DNA of 64,000 nucleotides from Idiomarina sp. (GCA_020832105.1 JAFIFH010000067.1:25158-89157); one strand, 5' to 3'. Counted from the first letter of the stretch, positions 48,794 through 59,113 are shown. Translations and numbers: made by a program. The notes: generated by a model not told the origin, from the sequence alone.

Positions 48794-49476
48794 CCAAGAA
48801 GCTGTCCAACACCAGTATTTTAAGCCAGCTTATTCGTCGTGACATGCGTGTAGCCATGCGTCAGCGCAGTGAGTTTCTTAATCCGATAATATTTTTGCTG
48901 GTGGTCATAACTTTATTTCCTTTGGCGGTAGGGCCCGGGGCTGATACCTTGAGTCGCATCGCGCCGGGGGTTATCTGGGTGAGTGCGCTACTTTCGGCGA
49001 TGCTCGGCCTTGAACGAATGTTTCGCGATGATTTTCGTGATGGTGCGCTGGAGCACATGATGTTGCTGCCATGCCCCATTGAATTGTCAGTACTGGGCAA
49101 GATTATTGTTCATTGGCTGGTCACCGCCGTGCCGCTGTTGCTGATTTCTCCGCTGCTGGCATTGTTACTGAACCTGTCAATGCAGGCATTACCCGTTTTG
49201 ATATTGACCCTGTTACTGGGTACGCCCGTATTAAGTGCGGTGGGTGCGATTGGTGTCGCGCTGACCGTGAGCCTGAATCGTGGTGGCGCGCTGCTAAGCC
49301 TGTTGCTGCTGCCGCTTCTGATTCCGCTGCTGATTTTTGCTACCGCCGCAGTTGAAGCTGCGAGTATGGGGCTGTCAGCAGGCGGTCCCCTGGCTTTCAT
49401 GGCCGCATTTTTAGTATTGGCTTTAGGATTATCACCGCTGGCAGTCAAAGCAGCTTTACAAGTGAGTGTGAATTAA
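48790..49476 (+). CDS. ccmB: Heme exporter membrane protein CcmB (GTG start overlapping ccmA stop)
   Basis: LIRRDMRVAMRQRSEFLNPIIFLLVVITLFPLAVGP. Confidence 0.95.
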   Translation: MTKKLSNTSILSQLIRRDMRVAMRQRSEFLNPIIFLLVVITLFPLAVGPGADTLSRIAPGVIWVSALLSAMLGLERMFRDDFRDGALEHMMLLPCPIELSVLGKIIVHWLVTAVPLLLISPLLALLLNLSMQALPVLILTLLLGTPVLSAVGAIGVALTVSLNRGGALLSLLLLPLLIPLLIFATAAVEAASMGLSAGGPLAFMAAFLVLALGLSPLAVKAALQVSVN

Positions 49477-49477
49477 T

Positions 49478-50230
49478 ATGTGGCGTTGGTTACACCCCTA
49501 TGCAAAACCTGAGGCAACATACCGCCTGAATCGCAAACTATTACCATGGTTCGCCATACCGGGCATCATTCTGATGATTGTCGGTATGGTTTGGGGCCTG
49601 GTGTTTGCCCCTGCTGATTACCAGCAAGGCGACAGCTATCGGATTATTTTCATCCATGTACCAAGTGCGATGTGGGCGATGGGTTTTTATGTCGGCATGG
49701 CCATTGCCGCGCTGATTGCGGTGGTCTGGCAAATACGGACTGCGGAATGGGCGATTATGGCGATTGCCCCGGTGGGCGCTGTGCTGACTTTTATTTCGTT
49801 ATTTACCGGTGCCATTTGGGGCCAGCCCATGTGGGGTACTTGGTGGATCTGGGACGCACGACTGACCTCGCAGTTAATTCTGCTGTTTCTTTATCTGGGG
49901 GTGATGGCGTTGTATGTGGCGTTTGAAGATCAGCGCACTGGCGCCAAAGCAGCGGGTATTCTGGCGATGGTTGGGGTTATTAATATTCCCATCATCCACT
50001 ACTCGGTATACTGGTGGAACACGCTGCACCAGACATCAACGATTACCCAGATGGTCACGCGTTTAGAGGCACCGGCGATGCCGCCAGAGATGCTGTGGCC
50101 CTTGCTGACCTGCGTGTTTGCATTCCTGCTGAGCTGTTCGGCGCTGATTATTATGCGTTTGAATAACGAGATTCTACAGCGTGAAGTTCGCCGCCCCTGG
50201 GCGATTGAAATTTTAAAAGGAGGTAAGTAA
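49478..50230 (+). CDS. ccmC: Heme exporter protein CcmC
   Basis: VWGLVFAPADYQQGDSYRIIFIHVPSAMWAMG; TGAIWGQPMWGTWWIWDARLTSQLILL. Confidence 0.98.
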   Translation: MWRWLHPYAKPEATYRLNRKLLPWFAIPGIILMIVGMVWGLVFAPADYQQGDSYRIIFIHVPSAMWAMGFYVGMAIAALIAVVWQIRTAEWAIMAIAPVGAVLTFISLFTGAIWGQPMWGTWWIWDARLTSQLILLFLYLGVMALYVAFEDQRTGAKAAGILAMVGVINIPIIHYSVYWWNTLHQTSTITQMVTRLEAPAMPPEMLWPLLTCVFAFLLSCSALIIMRLNNEILQREVRRPWAIEILKGGK

Positions 50231-50442
50231 TGGGCCAGTTTGATTCCTTTGCTGACTTTCTCGCTATGGGCACGTATGGCATGTATGTCTGGAGTGCATT
50301 TGCTGCAACTTTTCTGTGCTTGGGCGTACTAACCTGGCACACCTTTTATGTACGCAAGGTGCTGCGTCGCGAGGCTCTCAAACAGCTCGCCCGCATCGAG
50401 CGCATTAAAGCCGCCCGCGCCGGTAGGTCTGGCTCCGCCTGA
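50230..50442 (+). CDS. ccmD: Heme exporter protein CcmD, C-terminus encoded by a REP-like element
   Basis: FADFLAMGTYGMYVWSAFAATFLCLGVLTWHTFYVRKVLRREALKQLAR; final GRSGSA* lies in GGTAGGTCTGGCTCCGCCTGA. Confidence 0.9.
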   Translation: MGQFDSFADFLAMGTYGMYVWSAFAATFLCLGVLTWHTFYVRKVLRREALKQLARIERIKAARAGRSGSA

Positions 50443-50450
50443 CCAATGGA
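50423..50450. repeat. REP-like element overlapping ccmD 3' end
   Basis: GTAGGTCTGGCTCCGCCTGACCAATGG. Confidence 0.8.
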
Positions 50451-50456
50451 TTTGGG

Positions 50457-50605
50457 GGCATTGTTGGTGATGGCTCCTGTGGGGGAGGCACATACCTTGA
50501 TGGGGACGCCGTAAATACGTCCATGTAGGCTCGGCTCGCGCATCCATGCGCTCGACGCCCCCTCAAGGTAATATGCCGCCCCCACGCGCCAGCACCACCA
50601 ATGCC
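50457..50605. mobile_element. Long imperfect inverted repeat, MITE-like intergenic element
   Basis: GGCATTGTTGGTGATGGC..TGTGGGGGAGGCACATACCTTGATGGGGACG versus inverse complement of CGCCCCCTCAAGGTAATATGCCGCCCCCACGCGCCAGCACCACCAATGCC. Confidence 0.65.
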
Positions 50606-50627
50606 GCGAGGCTTGGTGGTAATGAAT

Positions 50628-50652
50628 GTAGGTCAGGCTGCGCCTGACCTAC
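50628..50652. repeat. REP-like element
   Basis: GTAGGTCAGGCTGCGCCTGACCTAC. Confidence 0.9.
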
Positions 50653-50698
50653 GTGGCGCGACGAAACGAATTTAAATTTAGCTGATGAAGATGTAACT

Positions 50699-51319
50699 AT
50701 GAACCCAAGACGTAAACGCCGCCTGACCGTGGTTAGTATCATCCTGATGACCTTAGCTGGCGCTACCGGGCTCGTCCTGTATGCGCTGTCACAGAACATT
50801 GACTTGTTTTACACACCAACAGAGCTGGTGGAAGGGAAGGGCGCTGCGCAGGTAAAACCTGAAGTCGGCCAGCGTTTGCGAATTGGTGGTCTGGTCGTGC
50901 CGGGCAGTGTGCAACGCATTGGTGACGGCTTAACCGTCGCTTTTGATTTGATTGATGAAGGCCCGGCGCGGGTCACCGTAGAGTTCACCGGGATCTTGCC
51001 GGACCTGTTTCGCGAAGGACAAGGTATTGTCGCCCAGGGGGAACTGGTAGGCCCGAACCGTATTCGTGCCAGTGAAGTGTTAGCTAAACATGACGAAGAG
51101 TATATGCCAGCGGAGCTTGCTGAAGCGTTAAAAGGCATTCGCCATGTGCCACCATCTGAATGGCAGAACGAAACAAGCAGCGACTATAACTCTGATTATC
51201 AGCAGCGCGGTGGTTACGATTACGGCTCTGAACAACCAAGTGACAATGAACAGCCGGAAGAGGCTGACAATAGCAGTGGTTACGGCTCAGGTGGTTACAA
51301 CCAGGGAGGGCGTTCATGA
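50699..51319 (+). CDS. ccmE: Heme chaperone CcmE with extended hydrophilic tail
   Basis: [30 protein letters not shown]; heme-ligand region [10 protein letters not shown]. Confidence 0.97.
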   Translation: MNPRRKRRLTVVSIILMTLAGATGLVLYALSQNIDLFYTPTELVEGKGAAQVKPEVGQRLRIGGLVVPGSVQRIGDGLTVAFDLIDEGPARVTVEFTGILPDLFREGQGIVAQGELVGPNRIRASEVLAKHDEEYMPAELAEALKGIRHVPPSEWQNETSSDYNSDYQQRGGYDYGSEQPSDNEQPEEADNSSGYGSGGYNQGGRS

Positions 51320-53310
51320 TCGCTGAAATTGGTCACTTTGCGCTGGTTATCGCCTGCGCGTTTTCAATCCTGTTAACCGTTATTCCGCTGATTGGTGTTG
51401 CTCGCCGTCATGGTGGGCAGATGGCAATGGCCCGTCCGCTTACCCACGGCATGTTTATATTCACCTTAATTTCTTTCATTGCGCTGTGCTGGGGTTTCCT
51501 GGTCAGTGATTTTTCTATTCTTAACGTTGCGCAGAACTCAAATACTCAGCTGCCTGCGGTCTATCGACTCACCGCCGTATGGGGCTCCCATGAAGGCTCC
51601 TTCCTGCTATGGATGTTGGTCCAGGCGAGTTGGGCTGCGGCGCTGGCAATCTTTTCCAAGCGCCTGCCGTTAGTGTTTGCCGCCCGCGTGCTGGCGGTGA
51701 TGGGCATGATCGGGGTCGGCTTCTATTTCTTCATGCTGATGACCTCGAATCCATTTGACCGCACGATTCCGTTAATTCCGGTGGACGGCCATGATTTGAA
51801 CCCCCTATTACAGGACCCTGGGATGATCATTCACCCACCGTTACTGTATATGGGGTATGTCGGCTTCTCAGTGGCTTTTGCGTTTGCCATTGCAGCCTTG
51901 TTAGGCGGCCGGCTTGATGCCTCATGGGCACGCTGGTCGCGGCCCTGGACTATTGCAGCCTGGATTTTCCTGACGCTGGGTATCGCCTTAGGTAGTTGGT
52001 GGGCGTATTACGAACTCGGCTGGGGTGGCTGGTGGTTCTGGGATCCGGTTGAAAACGCATCCTTTATGCCCTGGCTGGCGGGTACTGCATTGATGCACTC
52101 GTTGGCGGTGTCTGAGAAGCGCGGTAGCTTCAAGTCATGGACCGTATTGCTCGCCATCGCAGCCTTCAGTTTAAGTCTGCTAGGAACATTCCTGGTGCGT
52201 TCCGGGGTGTTGGTATCGGTGCATGCATTTGCCACCGACCCTGAGCGGGGTACTTTCCTGCTTGCCTTCCTTGGCGTGGTGATCGGCGGCTCGCTGTTAC
52301 TGTACGCGATTCGCGCGTCAAAAGTGGTCAGTCACTCACGGTACGAATTGTTCTCCCGTGAGGTGATGTTGCTTGGCAACAATATTCTGTTGGTGGTGGC
52401 GACCATGGTAGTGCTGATTGGTACCTTACTGCCACTTGTCCATCAGGAGCTTGGCCTGGGCACGATTTCGATTGGTGAACCCTTCTTTGACGAAGTCTTT
52501 ATGTGGATCACGGTGCCATTTGCGTTAATGCTTGGTTTAGCACCCATGGTGCGCTGGCGTCGGCAGAAATGGCCGGAACTACAAAAAACAGTACTGCTTG
52601 CCTTTGCGCTTGCGGTGGGTCTGGGTTGGGCGTTGCCAGCGATTTTCGCCGGCCATGTCAGCGGCCTGGCGGTGCTCGGTTTGATCCTCGCATTATGGGT
52701 ACTGTTCGGAACTGTTGCAGAGCTGCACATGCGTGTTGCACACCAGGAAAACAAGTTCAATGGGCTGGTCAAACTTGGCCGCAGTCATTGGGGTATGGTG
52801 CTCGGCCACGTTGGTTTTGCGGTGATGATTATCGGTGTGACCATGGTGCAAAATTATGAAGTTGAGCGCGATGTGCGGATGTCACCGGGCGATACATTCA
52901 GCGAGCAGGGTTATACCTTCCACTTTGAAGAAATGCGCGAAGTGCAGGGGCCGAACTATGTCAGCGACAAGGCGGTGATTCGGATCAGCCGCAATGGGCG
53001 TGATATTGAAACGGTGTTCACTGAAAAACGTTTTTATCATGTACGCCGTCAGGTGATGACTCAGACCGGGCTGCAGGTCGGCTTATTCAGAGACTTGTAT
53101 GTGGCACTGGGCGACGAGCTTGGCGATGGCAGTTATGCGTTTCGCATTCACTACAAGCCATTTGTCCGCTGGATTTGGGCAGGTGCGCTGATTATGTCGA
53201 TTGGTGGCTTGTTATCCATCACGGACCGCCGGTATCGGATGCGCAGACGACAGTCCCGGGTGATGAGTATGCAATCTAAGCAGCGCCAGGTTGACGGAGG
53301 TCAGGCATGA
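51316..53310 (+). CDS. ccmF: Cytochrome c heme lyase subunit CcmF
   Basis: [31 protein letters not shown]. Confidence 0.98.
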   Translation: MIAEIGHFALVIACAFSILLTVIPLIGVARRHGGQMAMARPLTHGMFIFTLISFIALCWGFLVSDFSILNVAQNSNTQLPAVYRLTAVWGSHEGSFLLWMLVQASWAAALAIFSKRLPLVFAARVLAVMGMIGVGFYFFMLMTSNPFDRTIPLIPVDGHDLNPLLQDPGMIIHPPLLYMGYVGFSVAFAFAIAALLGGRLDASWARWSRPWTIAAWIFLTLGIALGSWWAYYELGWGGWWFWDPVENASFMPWLAGTALMHSLAVSEKRGSFKSWTVLLAIAAFSLSLLGTFLVRSGVLVSVHAFATDPERGTFLLAFLGVVIGGSLLLYAIRASKVVSHSRYELFSREVMLLGNNILLVVATMVVLIGTLLPLVHQELGLGTISIGEPFFDEVFMWITVPFALMLGLAPMVRWRRQKWPELQKTVLLAFALAVGLGWALPAIFAGHVSGLAVLGLILALWVLFGTVAELHMRVAHQENKFNGLVKLGRSHWGMVLGHVGFAVMIIGVTMVQNYEVERDVRMSPGDTFSEQGYTFHFEEMREVQGPNYVSDKAVIRISRNGRDIETVFTEKRFYHVRRQVMTQTGLQVGLFRDLYVALGDELGDGSYAFRIHYKPFVRWIWAGALIMSIGGLLSITDRRYRMRRRQSRVMSMQSKQRQVDGGQA

Positions 53311-53909
53311 ATCAGAAAGTGAAAACCACGATCTTCCTGCTGCCATTGGTTGCCTTCATGGGCATGGCTGTCTTTTTATACAGCGGCCTGTTTTCTGACC
53401 CGAGCAAGCTTGAATCGGCCTTGGTCGGCAGGCAGGTGCCATCGTTTGAACTGCCGGACCTGTATACGCCGGATCGCACCCACAATGAGTCGATTATTGG
53501 CGGCCGGCCGATGCTGCTAAATGTATGGGCCACCTGGTGCCCTACCTGTTACGCAGAACACACGTTCTTAAACCAACTGCGTGAGGAAGGGGTCTATATT
53601 ATTGGCCTGAATTATAAAGATGATTCCCGCCGTGCGGCGGTGAACTGGCTGCAAGAGCTGGATGACCCCTATCAGATTAACCTGTTTGATGAGACCGGCA
53701 TGCTGGCTTTGGATTTAGGCGTGTATGGCGCCCCTGAAACCTACGTGATTGACGCCGACGGGGTGATTTTACATCGCCATGTAGGGGATATGAACCAACG
53801 AGTGTGGGACACCCAGGTGGCGCAGCTTTACTATCAGGCGCGCGTTGCTGCGGGAATGGATGTTCCAGAGCAGTATCAACACCTGGTGGTCGACGGAGGT
53901 AGCCAATGA
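53307..53909 (+). CDS. ccmG: Thiol:disulfide interchange protein CcmG/DsbE
   Basis: LLNVWATWCPTCYAEHTFL thioredoxin-like motif. Confidence 0.96.
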   Translation: MNQKVKTTIFLLPLVAFMGMAVFLYSGLFSDPSKLESALVGRQVPSFELPDLYTPDRTHNESIIGGRPMLLNVWATWCPTCYAEHTFLNQLREEGVYIIGLNYKDDSRRAAVNWLQELDDPYQINLFDETGMLALDLGVYGAPETYVIDADGVILHRHVGDMNQRVWDTQVAQLYYQARVAAGMDVPEQYQHLVVDGGSQ

Positions 53910-54463
53910 CTCAGCGTATCGTACAGAGCTTTTTACTGACGGTGGTGGTGGCATTGAGCAGTATCGCGCTGAGCGCCCTCAGTACCCAGGCGGCGCTGGC
54001 CAATAACGCGGCCTATACCTTTGAAACCGAAGCGCAGGAACGTCAATTCAGGCAGTTAATCAACGAAATACGCTGCCCTAAATGTCAGAACCAGACCATT
54101 GCCGAATCGGATGCCCCCCTGGCGCTGGACTTACGCGAGCGGGTGTATCAGATGACCGTGGACGGCTATAGCCGGGCAGAGATTCTCGACTTCATGCGTA
54201 CTCGCTATGGCGATTTTGTTCATTATAAACCGCCGCTTCGGGCCAGTACGGTGATTCTGTGGGCCGGGCCGGGGCTGGCGCTGTTGATTGGAGTGGTCAC
54301 CGTTATTGGCATCACGCGCCGTCAACGTCGGGCTGAAGGCCTGAGCGCCGAAGAACAAGCACGCCTGAACACCTTGCTAGACGATGAACCATCAGCAGCA
54401 GATTCGTCTCATTCCGATGAGGCCGAATCCGCTAAGACAAACACAAAGGAGCGAGGCGAATGA
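53906..54463 (+). CDS. ccmH: Cytochrome c biogenesis protein CcmH
   Basis: LINEIRCPKCQNQTIAESDAPLALDLRERVYQM. Confidence 0.97.
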   Translation: MTQRIVQSFLLTVVVALSSIALSALSTQAALANNAAYTFETEAQERQFRQLINEIRCPKCQNQTIAESDAPLALDLRERVYQMTVDGYSRAEILDFMRTRYGDFVHYKPPLRASTVILWAGPGLALLIGVVTVIGITRRQRRAEGLSAEEQARLNTLLDDEPSAADSSHSDEAESAKTNTKERGE

Positions 54464-55662
54464 TGTGGTATATAGCGCTAGCTATTTTATTGATAGCCGC
54501 CGTCCTGTTGATGCTGCTGGTCAAACGTCAGCAACATACAGCCTATAGTATTCAGGCTGCCAACCGAGAGCTTTACGATTCGCGGTTGGAGGAACTTGCT
54601 GCCGATAACGCCGAAGGTTCGATTACCGATGAAGACTACCAGGCCGCTATCCTTGAGTTGAAAAAATCGTTCGTGGCAGATAACGCGGATGACGAGCGAC
54701 CGATTTTAGAAAAACCTGCGAATATGCTGGTGCCGGTGCTGCTGTTGGTTGGCATCACCCTGGTGTTGTACTTCTGGATGGGTGACAGCTGGCGTCAGCA
54801 GCAACGCGCTGATGACGCGCTGGCGCAGCTCAATGAGTTGTCACAGCAAATCGTCGGCGACAACGCGATGCAGGCGTCCGCTGAAGACATAGAAACCTTT
54901 GCGTTAGGCTTGCGTCAGCGCTTACAGCAGAAACCCGATGCAGGGGCCTGGATGTTGTATGGTCGCCTGATGATGCAAATGCGTCAGATAGAGCAGGCCA
55001 CCGAGGCTTATGAGCGCTCACTGAGCCTTGACCCTGGGCGTACCGCTACCTTGATAGCGCATTCCCAGGCCCTCATTATGCAAGGCAGTGACGGCGATCT
55101 AGCGCGTGCCGCACGCAATATCCGGCGAGTACTTGAAAATCAGCCGATGAATGCAGAGGCACTTGGGTTGCTGGGGATTATCGCTTACGAGCGCGGTGAT
55201 TTTGAGCAAGCCGGACAGGCCTGGAGTATTGCCTTGCAGCTGATTGACGAGAGCGATCCACGGTACGCGGCGATAGAGAACTCTCTGCGTAGTGTTGAAC
55301 AGCGCCTGTCTGGGGACCTTATTTATATTACGGTCACTGTCAATATTAGCGACGAGCTGCGTAATGAACTGCCGCCACAAGCGAATCTATTTGTATTTGT
55401 GCGTGACCCGGACGGTCAGCGCGCACCGGCAGCGGTGGTGCGACAGCCGATTTCTGATCTACCGGTAACTTTGACATTATCCGAGGAAGACGCCATGGTA
55501 GATGGCCATACATTAGCAACTATCCAGAGCTGGCTGGTTGGTGCCCGCCTGACGACAGGGGATACTATCGATATTCGCCCAGGGGTCATGGAAGCCCGAC
55601 CGCGCTTAGTAGAAACCGAATCTGGACAGCAAATTGAGCTGACTATTACTGAGATGCATTAA
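54460..55662 (+). CDS. ccmI: Cytochrome c biogenesis protein CcmI (TPR)
   Basis: N-terminal two-TM segment and TPR-like region; ccm operon position. Confidence 0.9.
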   Translation: MMWYIALAILLIAAVLLMLLVKRQQHTAYSIQAANRELYDSRLEELAADNAEGSITDEDYQAAILELKKSFVADNADDERPILEKPANMLVPVLLLVGITLVLYFWMGDSWRQQQRADDALAQLNELSQQIVGDNAMQASAEDIETFALGLRQRLQQKPDAGAWMLYGRLMMQMRQIEQATEAYERSLSLDPGRTATLIAHSQALIMQGSDGDLARAARNIRRVLENQPMNAEALGLLGIIAYERGDFEQAGQAWSIALQLIDESDPRYAAIENSLRSVEQRLSGDLIYITVTVNISDELRNELPPQANLFVFVRDPDGQRAPAAVVRQPISDLPVTLTLSEEDAMVDGHTLATIQSWLVGARLTTGDTIDIRPGVMEARPRLVETESGQQIELTITEMH

Positions 55663-56555
55663 TGAAACCATGGTTTAAGTTACCGATGATCGCGATCCTG
55701 TGTTTGGGATTTGCAGCCTGTTCTTCGACGCCGAATGGCGACGCGGTGGAGCAGGCTGAGGATGATCAGATGCAGCCTGAACATGCTGCTGAGCCAGACT
55801 TTGACTTTCGCGATGAACGTGACCCATTCGAGGGTTTTAACCGCAGAATGTGGAGTTTTAACCGCAACATTCTTGACCCGTACCTGGTAACGCCTGCGGC
55901 AACCGCATACTCTTACGTACCTGGCCCGCTGCGCTGGGGCCTGTACAATATGACCGAAAACCTCACTGAGCCGGCGTCTGCAGTGAATAACCTGCTGCAA
56001 GGCAAGGGCAAGTCGTCACTGATCAGCGCCAGTCGCTTCGTGCTCAATAGCACCGTGGGTTTATTCGGCTTTTTCGATGTGGCGACTGAAATGGGCCTCG
56101 AACAGGATCGTGAGACCTTTGGTGAAACCCTGGCTATTTGGGGCACCCCAGACGGCCCCTACGTGATGCTGCCGGGCTTTGGCCCAACGGTGGTGATTGA
56201 CCGGGGTGGTGACTTTGTCGATGATTTCTACTCGCCAGCGGCGTTTTTTAATATCTATATCACAGCCGCACGGTTTGTGGTGCGCGGTCTCGAGCAACGC
56301 CTGGAACTGCGTGAAGTAGAACCGATGTTAGAAAACTCCCTCGACGAATATGCGTTCGTTCGTGACGTCTATTTCTCCTACTGGCAGGATAAGGTTTACG
56401 ACGGCGAACCCCCGCGGCAAGACCGTTGGGACCAGGACCTCGATGATTGGGATGACTGGGACGATGAAGGCTGGGCGCAGATTGACTGGTCCCATCGTGG
56501 TTGGGAAAATGACGATGACGCCTGGGCCTGGCAAAGTGTAAAACGCCAGCGCTAG
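55662..56555 (+). CDS. mlaA: MlaA/VacJ outer-membrane lipoprotein with Trp/Asp-rich C-terminal tail
   Basis: Lipobox LGFAAC; DPFEGFNRRMWSFNRNILDPYLVTPAATAY; GTPDGPYVMLPGFGPT. Confidence 0.95.
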   Translation: MKPWFKLPMIAILCLGFAACSSTPNGDAVEQAEDDQMQPEHAAEPDFDFRDERDPFEGFNRRMWSFNRNILDPYLVTPAATAYSYVPGPLRWGLYNMTENLTEPASAVNNLLQGKGKSSLISASRFVLNSTVGLFGFFDVATEMGLEQDRETFGETLAIWGTPDGPYVMLPGFGPTVVIDRGGDFVDDFYSPAAFFNIYITAARFVVRGLEQRLELREVEPMLENSLDEYAFVRDVYFSYWQDKVYDGEPPRQDRWDQDLDDWDDWDDEGWAQIDWSHRGWENDDDAWAWQSVKRQR

Positions 56556-56663
56556 TGTATATGACAGTTGCCATAGTGATAATTTCTTTTGGGCTTTAAC
56601 GTTGACGAACTCCGGTCGCTCTACAATGCTTATGCGATGAAACGAGAGCAACTGGAGGCAAGC

Positions 56664-57665
56664 ATGCTCAGTACACGGGTACTGCTGATTGAGGACGACC
56701 CGGTTTTCCAAGGTTTGGTTCGTCGCTTTTTAGAGCAGCGTAGTTATCATGTGGTCTGTGCGGATGATGGTGAGCAAGGTCTCAAATTAGCCAAGCGAGA
56801 CGAGATTGACGTCGTACTTTGTGATTTAAACCTGCCTGGCATAAGCGGACTGGAAGTCTTAGAGGCACTACTACATAGTTTTTCGCAGCTACCAATTATA
56901 GTGATTTCCGCATCGGAACGAATGTCTGACATTCGCGAGGCGGTCCGGCTTGGTGCCTGGGACTACATGGTTAAACCCATAGAGCAGTTGGAAACGATTG
57001 ATATCGCCATCCAGAACTGTCTCAATCGCTCGACCCTGGAACATAATTGGGAAATGGAACGGTGGGAGCTGGATGATCATATCGACGTGCTGTTCGACAG
57101 TGACGAGATGGTGCAACAGCTTGCTGCTGACCTAACGCCGCACGAGCCTTTGCAGTTAGGTTCATTTGAAGTATCGCATCAGGTTGCCGAAGATGACCAC
57201 GACAGTTATTGGGTGGACTACCATCGGTTACCTGACAATCAAGCGATTGTGGTGATAGCCAGCGCTCAGGCGTTGACCGGGCAAAGCTTATTGTCGCTAC
57301 TGGTGCTAAAAACCATCTTTAACCCTATCGTACGCAGTGCAAGCTCAAACCATCCGCGCATGCTGCAAGAGCCCCATAAAATTCTTGAGCGGCTCAACGT
57401 AGAGTTATGCCACTCTAAAATGAAATCAGCTTTCGATATGGTGCTGTTATGGCTTGATGGCGACAGTGGCACGATGCACTGGGGCCATGCCGGTGACAGC
57501 CTGCGCATGAGCCTGGACAGTAAACCCGACCTGGCATTGGGCATCTGGGCCCATGCCAACTATCAAGCCCACCAGGGTAAGGTGCAAAGCGGTGATCAAC
57601 TGAGTATCGGCGATGACACCAGCTTTGTTCGTATTCTAAACCGCAAAGCCGTCTCAGCGGCCTGA
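56664..57665 (+). CDS. rssB: Response regulator with PP2C-like C-terminal domain, RssB-like
   Basis: VLLIEDDPVFQGLVRRFLEQ...VVLCDLNLPGISGLEVLE; PP2C-like MHWGHAGDSLRM; upstream of galU; GGAGG before ATG 56664. Confidence 0.75.
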   Translation: MLSTRVLLIEDDPVFQGLVRRFLEQRSYHVVCADDGEQGLKLAKRDEIDVVLCDLNLPGISGLEVLEALLHSFSQLPIIVISASERMSDIREAVRLGAWDYMVKPIEQLETIDIAIQNCLNRSTLEHNWEMERWELDDHIDVLFDSDEMVQQLAADLTPHEPLQLGSFEVSHQVAEDDHDSYWVDYHRLPDNQAIVVIASAQALTGQSLLSLLVLKTIFNPIVRSASSNHPRMLQEPHKILERLNVELCHSKMKSAFDMVLLWLDGDSGTMHWGHAGDSLRMSLDSKPDLALGIWAHANYQAHQGKVQSGDQLSIGDDTSFVRILNRKAVSAA

Positions 57666-58007
57666 ATTTTGCTCGTCTTCCTGGCTACTGCCTGGTTCTT
57701 CCTGTTGTGCACGAAAGTCCTCTGCAGCTTGAGGCAGATAGGGCAGAGCAAGGTTTAACGTCAATGGGTGCAGCAGTAGTGGGTAGAGCAGCCCAGCTGC
57801 CAGCAGGGCAAGGATACGCAACGTCCAGCCTTCGACACTGACCAATTGCCAGAACAAGACGATAAGAACAAGCAATTTTAAGGTATTGGTAAAAAAACGC
57901 CGCGGCAAAGGCATGGCTCGCGCGGCGCCTTGAATAATTTGTGCACGTTCTGTGGCGCGAAATTTGGCCAGGCTCGGAATTTTCCGCGCACTCCAGTAAA
58001 TCTTCAT
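57654..58007 (-). CDS. Small membrane protein, hypothetical (DUF6170-like)
   Basis: 117-aa ORF with TM region LLVLIVLFWQLVSVEGWTLRILALLAAGLLYPLLL; convergent with rssB-like gene. Confidence 0.6.
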   Translation of the reverse strand: MKIYWSARKIPSLAKFRATERAQIIQGAARAMPLPRRFFTNTLKLLVLIVLFWQLVSVEGWTLRILALLAAGLLYPLLLHPLTLNLALPYLPQAAEDFRAQQEEPGSSQEDEQNSGR

Positions 58008-58109
58008 AACAACATCCTAAAAGCTTGGTTCAGACCACCTGCATGATATCATTTCCCGCACGGACAATGCTAAACTTGAGCATGCAAATTTAACCACAAG
58101 GACAGAACC

Positions 58110-59021
58110 ATGACTAAGATGTCAGCGACGTCAGGGCAAAAAATTTCTAAAGTGATTATTCCCGTGGCGGGCCTGGGCACACGAATGCTGCCTGCAACCA
58201 AGGCGATTCCCAAGGAGATGCTGCCGTTAGTGGACAAGCCGCTAATCCAGTACATTGTCAATGAATGTGCAGCAGCCGGCCTGACAGAAATTATTCTGGT
58301 CACTCATTCAAGTAAGAACTCCATTGAGAACCATTTTGATACCAGTTTTGAGCTTGAAGCAACCCTCGAGAGCCGGGTTAAGCGCCAATTGCTTGAAGAA
58401 GTACAGAGTATTTGCCCGCCAGGCGTGACTATTATGCATGTGCGTCAGGGTGTCGCTAAGGGGCTGGGCCATGCCATACTCACTGCGCGCCCATTGGTTG
58501 GAGACGAACCTTTTGCCGTGGTGCTACCGGATGTACTCATCGATGATGTGGCGTCTGATGCGCACAAAGACAACATGGCTGAGATGGTGGCGACTTTTGC
58601 TGAGCAAGGGGTGAGCCAGGTGATGGTTGAGAAAGTCCCGCAGGAGCTGGTGAGCAGCTATGGTGTGGCTGATATTGGCGGTGCTAAGTTAAAAGCTGGT
58701 GAGCAGGCGCCTATTCATCAATTGGTGGAAAAACCGCCGGTAGAGACTGCGCCGTCTGATCTGGCGGTCGTTGGCCGTTATGTGTTCACCCGTGAATTAT
58801 GGCCATTATTAGCTGTCACCCCAGTGGGCGCTGGCAACGAAGTACAGTTGACAGACGCGATCGCAATGCTACTTAAAGAGCAGCCAGTGAACGCTTATTA
58901 TATGAAAGGCAGAAGCCATGACTGTGGCAACAAGCTTGGCTATGTGCAGGCATTTGTAGAGTACGCAAAACGCCACCCTGAATTTGGTGCCGAGTTTAAA
59001 GCATGGTTGGATAAAGCGTAG
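58110..59021 (+). CDS. galU: UTP-glucose-1-phosphate uridylyltransferase
   Basis: [43 protein letters not shown]. Confidence 0.98.
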   Translation: MTKMSATSGQKISKVIIPVAGLGTRMLPATKAIPKEMLPLVDKPLIQYIVNECAAAGLTEIILVTHSSKNSIENHFDTSFELEATLESRVKRQLLEEVQSICPPGVTIMHVRQGVAKGLGHAILTARPLVGDEPFAVVLPDVLIDDVASDAHKDNMAEMVATFAEQGVSQVMVEKVPQELVSSYGVADIGGAKLKAGEQAPIHQLVEKPPVETAPSDLAVVGRYVFTRELWPLLAVTPVGAGNEVQLTDAIAMLLKEQPVNAYYMKGRSHDCGNKLGYVQAFVEYAKRHPEFGAEFKAWLDKA

Positions 59022-59070
59022 GTCAGGCTTCGCCTGACGTTCCGCAATGGTGCGGCGTCAGGCGCAGTCT
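59018..59070. repeat. REP-like element overlapping the galU stop codon
   Basis: GTAGGTCAGGCTTCGCCTGACGTTCCGCAATGG...GCGTCAGGCGCAG. Confidence 0.88.
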
Positions 59071-59113
59071 TTCATACATGCAATGTGGCAGCGTGAACAC
59101 CATGCCCCACAAA

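Noticed and set aside
50346-50799. Several small ORFs in the ccmD-ccmE spacer
   Set aside because: They translate the inverted-repeat element and REP copies.
142-59070. CRISPR array as explanation for the repeated palindromes
   Set aside because: Copies are scattered with irregular spacing of kilobases, no regular spacers and no cas genes.
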